Below are positions 6,371 to 9,897 of a stretch of DNA of 9,897 bases, one piece after another. Under the pieces are notes generated by a model, which was not told where the DNA came from, searched no databases, and worked only from the letters and a program-made list of their open reading frames with translations. Origin of the DNA: Bacillota bacterium (lineage in GTDB: Bacteria; Bacillota; Bacilli; Tumebacillales; Effusibacillaceae); NCBI GenBank assembly GCA_020059765.1, contig JAGVBM010000205.1, positions 1-9,897 of the forward strand, read 5' to 3'. Numbering within the stretch: position 1 is the stretch's first letter; each line of letters opens with the position of its first letter. A program made the translations under genes and the position numbers.

Positions 6371-6613
6371 TCAATCCTCTTTTTGATTTGGCTTGTCAGT
6401 TGTTCTTAAGTGAAACAATTCCATGGCATATCGGAGATTTCTTTTCTTCAAGGCTTGAATTTCCTTTTCCAGCCGAACAATCTGTCGCAATCTTTCCTGG
6501 GTCGAATGTTCCAGCAAATTCATCAATACACGGCGTCCAGTTCGCAAATGATGAATCTTCTTTTCCAATTCACGGACCTTCTCCTCTATCCGTAAGTACT
6601 CTTGAGCGTCCAT
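6371..6613 (-). CDS. Small coiled-coil protein of unknown function
   Basis: 80 residues, rich in E, K, R and L, with heptad-like spacing over about 6-27 and 37-69, so mostly two amphipathic helices likely to form a coiled coil. It has no cysteine, membrane segment or signal peptide, and the polar tail TTDKPNQKED is probably disordered. I do not recognise the family. Start choice: the frame opens at GTG 6625, but AGGGGTGA overlaps that codon and lies 8 bases before the ATG at 6613, so ATG is preferred. It follows the PHP gene after 57 bases without a terminator and is itself followed by a strong one, so it is probably the last gene of that transcript. A structural or adaptor role is the most that can be inferred. 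Confidence 0.7.
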   Translation of the reverse strand: MDAQEYLRIEEKVRELEKKIHHLRTGRRVLMNLLEHSTQERLRQIVRLEKEIQALKKRNLRYAMELFHLRTTDKPNQKED

Positions 6614-6670
6614 TGGAGAAGTCACCCCTCATGATGGCGTATACATCAGTATATTCCCATAACGAAAGGA

Positions 6671-7498
6671 TTAAAACACTCCGGATTTTTCCTTCAATTG
6701 TCTGATCACCGACTGATCCACCGTCACTGACCCCAGATCTCCGCGATGTTCGGCACCAGAACCATGGAAATCCGATCCTCCTGTTGCGATCAAGTGTAAC
6801 CGATTCGCCAGGTATGCATAGCTTTCTCTGAGAGCAGGCGGATGATCCGGATGGGCAACTTCTATCCCCATTAGACCGGCGGGAATCATTTCTTCAATCA
6901 AAGCATCTTTCCCTACCAGTCCCGGATGGGCCAATATCGGCACTCCACCGGCCTGCAGGATCTGACGAATCGCGTCAGCCGGGTGGAGCTTGTACCGTTC
7001 CACATAAGCTGCACCATCTCGTCCCAAAAATCGGTCAAACGCTTCACGCATATCCCGTGCAATTCCTTTCCGAATCAAAACCCTTGCTACATGCGGACGT
7101 CCGATGGCCCCTGCGCCCGCCTCTTGCAGAACCTCATCCGCTCGAATCTCAATATCGAGACTTGTCAATTTGGCAAGAATCCGTTCCATCCGCCGCGTTC
7201 GTTCCGATCGCAGTGTCGCAAACAGAGTCTGCAGCGAATCCGCATTCCGGTCGAAATAGTACCCGAGTACATGTACTTCTTTCCCTTCAAATTCCGTATT
7301 GATTTCAACTCCCGGAATAATCTCGATACCCAATTTATGTCCCGTCACAATCGCTTCTTCAATTCCGTCCGTCGTATCGTGATCCGTGATGCCGATTCCG
7401 GCCAAGCCTCTTTCTTTCGCATATTCAACAAGCTGGCGGGGGGCAAACGTTCCGTCCGAGGCGGTGGTGTGCACGTGCAAATCATACATTCCCTGCAT
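6671..7498 (-). CDS. PHP-domain phosphoesterase (TrpH/YciV-like)
   Basis: 275 residues, PHP domain from the first residues onward. Metal ligands are complete: H8-x-H10 and D15 (DLHVHTTASDG), D39-H40-D41 (ITDHD), E65 (PGVEIN), H76, H136 (IGRPH), H191 (ILAHPG), and D243-x-H245 (GSDFH). This pattern and the lid segment between about 95 and 165 fit the TrpH/YciV group, whose characterised members are 3',5'-nucleoside bisphosphate phosphatases and, in E. coli (RNase AM), 5'-3' exoribonucleases. It is not a DNA polymerase PHP or a histidinol phosphatase, which have other lengths and contexts. The ATG has TAGGAGG 6 bases upstream; this ribosome site overlaps the stop codon of the dipeptidase gene, so the two are very probably cotranscribed and perhaps translationally coupled. 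Confidence 0.9.
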   Translation of the reverse strand: MQGMYDLHVHTTASDGTFAPRQLVEYAKERGLAGIGITDHDTTDGIEEAIVTGHKLGIEIIPGVEINTEFEGKEVHVLGYYFDRNADSLQTLFATLRSERTRRMERILAKLTSLDIEIRADEVLQEAGAGAIGRPHVARVLIRKGIARDMREAFDRFLGRDGAAYVERYKLHPADAIRQILQAGGVPILAHPGLVGKDALIEEMIPAGLMGIEVAHPDHPPALRESYAYLANRLHLIATGGSDFHGSGAEHRGDLGSVTVDQSVIRQLKEKSGVF

Positions 7499-7507
7499 AA
7501 TAGCCTC

Positions 7508-8452
7508 CTACTGCAAGATCTCCCGAAAAATCCGCAAAAAATTGCCGCCACATATTTTAGCCGTAACAGAGCGGCCATATTCTTTCTCCAAAGTTTCCAA
7601 CAGTTTCGGATAGTCCAAACCGGACTTCAAATCCACCATCGTTTCCGTGATTCCGTCAAAATCAGAGCCAATCCCCAGATGATCTTCTCCGCCGAGGGAC
7701 AGAATATGATCGACATGCCGCAACAAATCAGTAATATACGCCTTCCCTTCTGCCACAAAGTAGGGAACAAAAGTCATGCCGATCACGCCGCCGTTTTGAA
7801 TGATTCCGCGAATTTGTTCATCGTCCAGGTTTCGTCGATGAGGATGGACCGATCTTGCATTTGAATGAGATGCAAGAATAGGGGCTGACGAATACTCCAG
7901 CACATCCGAAACCCCTTTTGCAGCCAAATGGGATACATCAACGATCATTCCCAAACGGTTCATTTCCTGAACCACCATCCGTCCAAAGGTCGTCAAGCCC
8001 CGGTCATTCTCTTCTCCCACTCCGTCCGCAATCGCATTGCCGTGATTCCACGTTAATCCCATGGCCCGTACACCCAAAGAATACATTACCCGCATCGGCC
8101 GCAGATCATCAACCAAAAAGTCGCCCCCTTCAATCGACAACAACCCGGATCTGCGTCCGGCACTCGCATTTTGTTCTATTTCTTTATAGGAAGCAACCGG
8201 AAGAATGCCTTGTTCCACACATACATTCGTACGAAAGAGGTCAATGTAGGCCAGGAGTTTGGCCAAATGTTCATAGGGGGTATAAGGCGGGTTCACATAT
8301 AAAGCGAAAACCTGCAGATCGATACCGGCCGCTTCCAGCTTTGAATAACTGAGATGCAGCGGGGAGGCGGGATCATAAAAGTCCGCGTGTTCCGTTTCCA
8401 TTCGATAAAGAATATCCGCATGAGCATCAATTAAAAAAGGTTTCATATCCAT
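7508..8452 (-). CDS. Membrane dipeptidase-family (peptidase M19) zinc dipeptidase
   Basis: 314 residues of the M19 renal-dipeptidase family. The binuclear zinc site is present: H11-x-D13 (IDAHADIL), the bridging E108 (LLSIEGG), H175 (VDVSH) and H196 (ILASHSN), with D264 in IGSDFDG as the conserved C-terminal acid. Despite the family name there is no signal peptide or membrane anchor, so the protein should be cytoplasmic. Characterised bacterial members cleave dipeptides with L- or D-residues at the C-terminal side. The ATG has GGGAGG 5 bases upstream. It lies between spoVS and the PHP gene; a perfect hairpin 27 bases before its start could control its expression. In B. subtilis the gene after spoVS is tdh, so this is a different arrangement. 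Confidence 0.92.
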   Translation of the reverse strand: MDMKPFLIDAHADILYRMETEHADFYDPASPLHLSYSKLEAAGIDLQVFALYVNPPYTPYEHLAKLLAYIDLFRTNVCVEQGILPVASYKEIEQNASAGRRSGLLSIEGGDFLVDDLRPMRVMYSLGVRAMGLTWNHGNAIADGVGEENDRGLTTFGRMVVQEMNRLGMIVDVSHLAAKGVSDVLEYSSAPILASHSNARSVHPHRRNLDDEQIRGIIQNGGVIGMTFVPYFVAEGKAYITDLLRHVDHILSLGGEDHLGIGSDFDGITETMVDLKSGLDYPKLLETLEKEYGRSVTAKICGGNFLRIFREILQ

Positions 8453-8478
8453 CAGATCCTCCCGTTAAATAAGAAAGT

Positions 8479-8501
8479 CCTGTTTACGAAATGTAAACAG
8501 G
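8479..8501 (-). terminator. Hairpin between spoVS and dipeptidase (terminator or attenuator)
   Basis: The plus strand reads CCTGTTTAC (8479-8487), GAAAT, GTAAACAGG (8493-8501): 9 perfect pairs. On the minus strand it is followed by ACTTTCTTATTT, a T-rich but interrupted tail. It probably ends part of the spoVS transcription. Only 26 bases separate it from the dipeptidase start, which leaves little room for a new promoter, so partial read-through or use of the palindrome as an operator are alternatives. Confidence 0.6.
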
Positions 8502-8530
8502 CGACTCATGAAAGAACAGATAAGTGCTTT

Positions 8531-8791
8531 TTATCTCGGTTCGACAATCAATTTGATGGCAGTGCGTTCTTCGCCGTCAATTTGAATGTCGGTAAATGCC
8601 GGAATGCAAATCAGGTCAACGCCACTGGGTGCTACAAATCCTCTTGCAATCGCGACCGCTTTAATAGCTTGATTGAGCGCGCCCGCCCCGATAGCTTGAA
8701 GTTCAGCAGCACCCCGTTCGCGGAGTACGCCTGCAAGTGCGCCGGCCACAGAGTTAGGGTTGGACTTTGCTGAAACTTTTAATACCTCCAT
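8531..8791 (-). CDS. spoVS: Stage V sporulation protein S
   Basis: 86 residues, exactly the usual SpoVS length, starting MEVLKVSAKSNPNSVAGALAG and containing the conserved IGAGALNQAIKAVAIARGF block and the IDGEERTAIKLIVEPR end. It is a small Alba-like protein; in B. subtilis loss of spoVS blocks sporulation at stage V and it influences coat formation and septation. Start choice: the frame opens with GTG at 8806, but that GTG is part of GTGGAGGT, the ribosome binding site for the ATG at 8791, which also gives the family's normal N-terminus. A near-consensus SigH promoter lies about 50-75 bases upstream. Its position after ymdB is conserved in Bacillales. Confidence 0.97.
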   Translation of the reverse strand: MEVLKVSAKSNPNSVAGALAGVLRERGAAELQAIGAGALNQAIKAVAIARGFVAPSGVDLICIPAFTDIQIDGEERTAIKLIVEPR

Positions 8792-8838
8792 AGACTGTAC
8801 CTCCACTACTGAAAGTTTTTCTGCGACTCACTTTTACT

Positions 8839-8867
8839 ATATTCGAGGTCATTCAGAAAATTCCTTC
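8839..8867 (-). promoter_or_regulatory. SigH promoter of spoVS
   Basis: On the minus strand GAAGGAATT (a full match to the SigH -35 pattern RnAGGAWWW), an 11-base spacer, then CTCGAATAT (-10 pattern RnnGAATWW with only the first purine missing). The predicted start would give a leader of about 40 bases before the spoVS ATG. SigH control of spoVS is established in B. subtilis. Confidence 0.75.
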
Positions 8868-8920
8868 ATTCGGATGTAAATTTTCTAAAAATTTTGTCCA
8901 AGAGCAAAAAGTTTTAACTT

Positions 8921-9691
8921 TTATTTAAGACAAATTCTCGAAATCGATGACGCCTGTCCATTTTCCGCCAGTTCCACAACCACCGCATTTAACATGGCGG
9001 GCCCCGTTTCCACTTCGAAACGTACAGGCATCTGGGTCAGGAATCGTTGCAGCACTTGCTCTTTTTTCATCCCGATAATACTGTCGATCGGACCGCACAT
9101 TCCCACATCCGTTATGTATGCCGTTCCACCCGGAAAGATTCGTTCATCAGCAGTTTGTACGTGAGTATGCGTACCGACAACCGCCGAAACCCGGCCATCC
9201 ACATAATAAGCGAATGCCAATTTTTCTGATGTCGCCTCCGCATGAAAATCGATAAACACATGCTTCGTGACGGCTTGAATCTCCTCCAGAATGTGGTCAA
9301 TGACCGCAAAGGGAGAATCATAATCTCCCATAAATACACGCCCCATCAAGTTGATCACCGCAACTTGAACCGTGCCCACTTTCACTAACGTGTAACCGAG
9401 ACCTGGGACTCCTTTCGGAAAATTGGCCGGTCGCACAATGCGTCGGTCGTTGTCCATATACCCGTAGATTTCCCGATTGTCCCACACATGATTGCCCGTT
9501 GTCAGAATATCAACATTCGCATCAAACAACATCTCTGCCAACTTCGGTGTCAAACCGCGTCCGTTCGCCATATTCTCGGCGTTTGCAATCACCAGATCCG
9601 GACGGTATTGATCCAGAAGTTCAGGCATGCGGCCTTCCACAATAGCGCGACCCGGATGACCTACAATATCGCCTATAAACAAGATCCTCAC
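8921..9691 (-). CDS. ymdB: YmdB family cyclic-nucleotide phosphodiesterase (TIGR00282 metallophosphoesterase)
   Basis: 256 residues of a calcineurin-like phosphoesterase. All metal ligands known for B. subtilis YmdB are present at the same numbering: D8 (GDIVG), E39-N40 (NAEN), N67-H68 (TTGNHVWDN), H150 (DFHAEATSEK), H175 and H177 (GTHTHVQTAD). YmdB hydrolyses 2',3'-cyclic nucleotides and in B. subtilis affects the switch between motility and biofilm formation. Start choice: the open frame runs to an ATG at 9745, but GGAGG sits 6 bases before the GTG at 9691, and starting there gives MRILFIGDIVG, the family's normal beginning. The stop is followed by an AT-rich region and then the spoVS promoter. 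The expected rny neighbour is not seen upstream; a different gene ends there. Confidence 0.95.
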   Translation of the reverse strand: MRILFIGDIVGHPGRAIVEGRMPELLDQYRPDLVIANAENMANGRGLTPKLAEMLFDANVDILTTGNHVWDNREIYGYMDNDRRIVRPANFPKGVPGLGYTLVKVGTVQVAVINLMGRVFMGDYDSPFAVIDHILEEIQAVTKHVFIDFHAEATSEKLAFAYYVDGRVSAVVGTHTHVQTADERIFPGGTAYITDVGMCGPIDSIIGMKKEQVLQRFLTQMPVRFEVETGPAMLNAVVVELAENGQASSISRICLK

Positions 9692-9720
9692 AGAATTCCT
9701 CCAGTCTTGCCATGCTTCTT

Positions 9721-9735
9721 CAGTTCTCCGAACTG
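9721..9735. other. Short hairpin in the ymdB leader
   Basis: CAGTTC (9721-9726), loop TCC, GAACTG (9730-9735): 6 perfect pairs with a 3-base loop and no T tract on either strand. It lies 30 bases before the ymdB GTG start. Its role is unknown; it could be chance. Confidence 0.3.
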
Positions 9736-9750
9736 GTATGTTCATGTTCA

Positions 9751-9771
9751 GTTTACTTAATTATTGTAAAC
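9751..9771. repeat. Inverted repeat GTTTAC/GTAAAC at the end of the upstream gene
   Basis: GTTTAC (9751-9756), 9 bases, GTAAAC (9766-9771). It overlaps the stop codon of the partial gene and lies 60 bases upstream of ymdB. The same arm sequence recurs in the hairpin at 8479-8501. Confidence 0.4.
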
Positions 9772-9897
9772 ATATACTTTTCCATCTTCCCGATAAGCCA
9801 CCAGCAATTGATCCTCGTCAAGGGTTTCGGGATGTCCCAACAAGCGGTTGATGATTTCTTCTTGTTGTTCGATGTCATGATGCTCGCGACCTAGCGA
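9757..9897 (-). CDS. C-terminal end of an unidentified protein (5' part outside window)
   Basis: The minus-strand frame is open from the window edge for 46 codons to a TAA at 9757-9759; the other two frames on this strand are stopped within a few codons. The residues are hydrophilic, with GREHHDIEQQEEIINRLL, then DEDQLLVAYRED and a KVYVYNN end. This does not resemble the C-terminus of RNase Y (rny), which precedes ymdB in B. subtilis. No family is recognised. Short length and missing N-terminus limit the call. Confidence 0.55.
   Translation of the reverse strand, partial: SLGREHHDIEQQEEIINRLLGHPETLDEDQLLVAYREDGKVYVYNN

Noticed and set aside
6926..7864. A 312-codon plus-strand frame opposite the PHP and dipeptidase genes
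   Set aside because: It is antisense to two genes with complete catalytic motifs, has no ribosome site, and the translation resembles no protein family.
8890..8936. AT-rich nested inverted repeat after ymdB (AATTTGTC/GACAAAATT with AAAAGT/ACTTTT inside) as a terminator
   Set aside because: The outer arms need a bulge and enclose a long unpaired part, the stems have almost no GC, and it overlaps the last codons of ymdB. Too weak to annotate.

Overview
The window is a piece of a spore-forming Bacillota (Bacillales) chromosome of moderate GC. Three markers support this directly: SpoVS, the CotE outer-coat morphogen and two YheC/YheD-type ATP-grasp proteins, together with strong AGGAGG-type ribosome binding sites. 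In B. subtilis the order is rny-ymdB-spoVS-(tdh-kbl-miaB-ymcA-ymcB)-cotE. Here ymdB, spoVS and cotE keep that order and strand, but the middle is replaced by other genes. Frequent GTG/TTG starts and this content would fit an Alicyclobacillaceae-like relative, but the genus cannot be fixed from the sequence alone.

Transcription runs almost entirely leftward (minus strand). From the right edge: the last 46 codons of an unidentified gene; ymdB (2',3'-cyclic-nucleotide phosphodiesterase); spoVS behind a near-consensus SigH promoter; then a compact run of an M19 dipeptidase, a PHP-domain phosphoesterase and an 80-residue coiled-coil protein, closed by a terminator near 6334-6358. Next come a YhfI-like metallo-beta-lactamase-fold hydrolase, then a divergent pair: a 64-residue plus-strand protein of unknown function and a minus-strand YtkA-like lipoprotein. 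A 332-base gene-free stretch leads into cotE.

Left of cotE, two back-to-back terminator-like hairpins precede a three-gene cluster: two YheC/YheD ATP-grasp proteins in tandem and, truncated by the window edge, a protein that joins a shortened ATP-grasp-like half to a phage phiEco32-type COOH-NH2 ligase (amidoligase) domain. Three peptide/amide-ligase-type proteins next to cotE make a plausible spore-surface modification module, and this is the most interesting part of the window.

Six annotated starts differ from the longest reading frame because a ribosome binding site favours an internal codon: 912 (for a frame open through the window edge), 2327, 3718, 5148, 6196, 6613, 8791 and 9691 are the chosen starts for which the Shine-Dalgarno position was decisive or strongly supportive.
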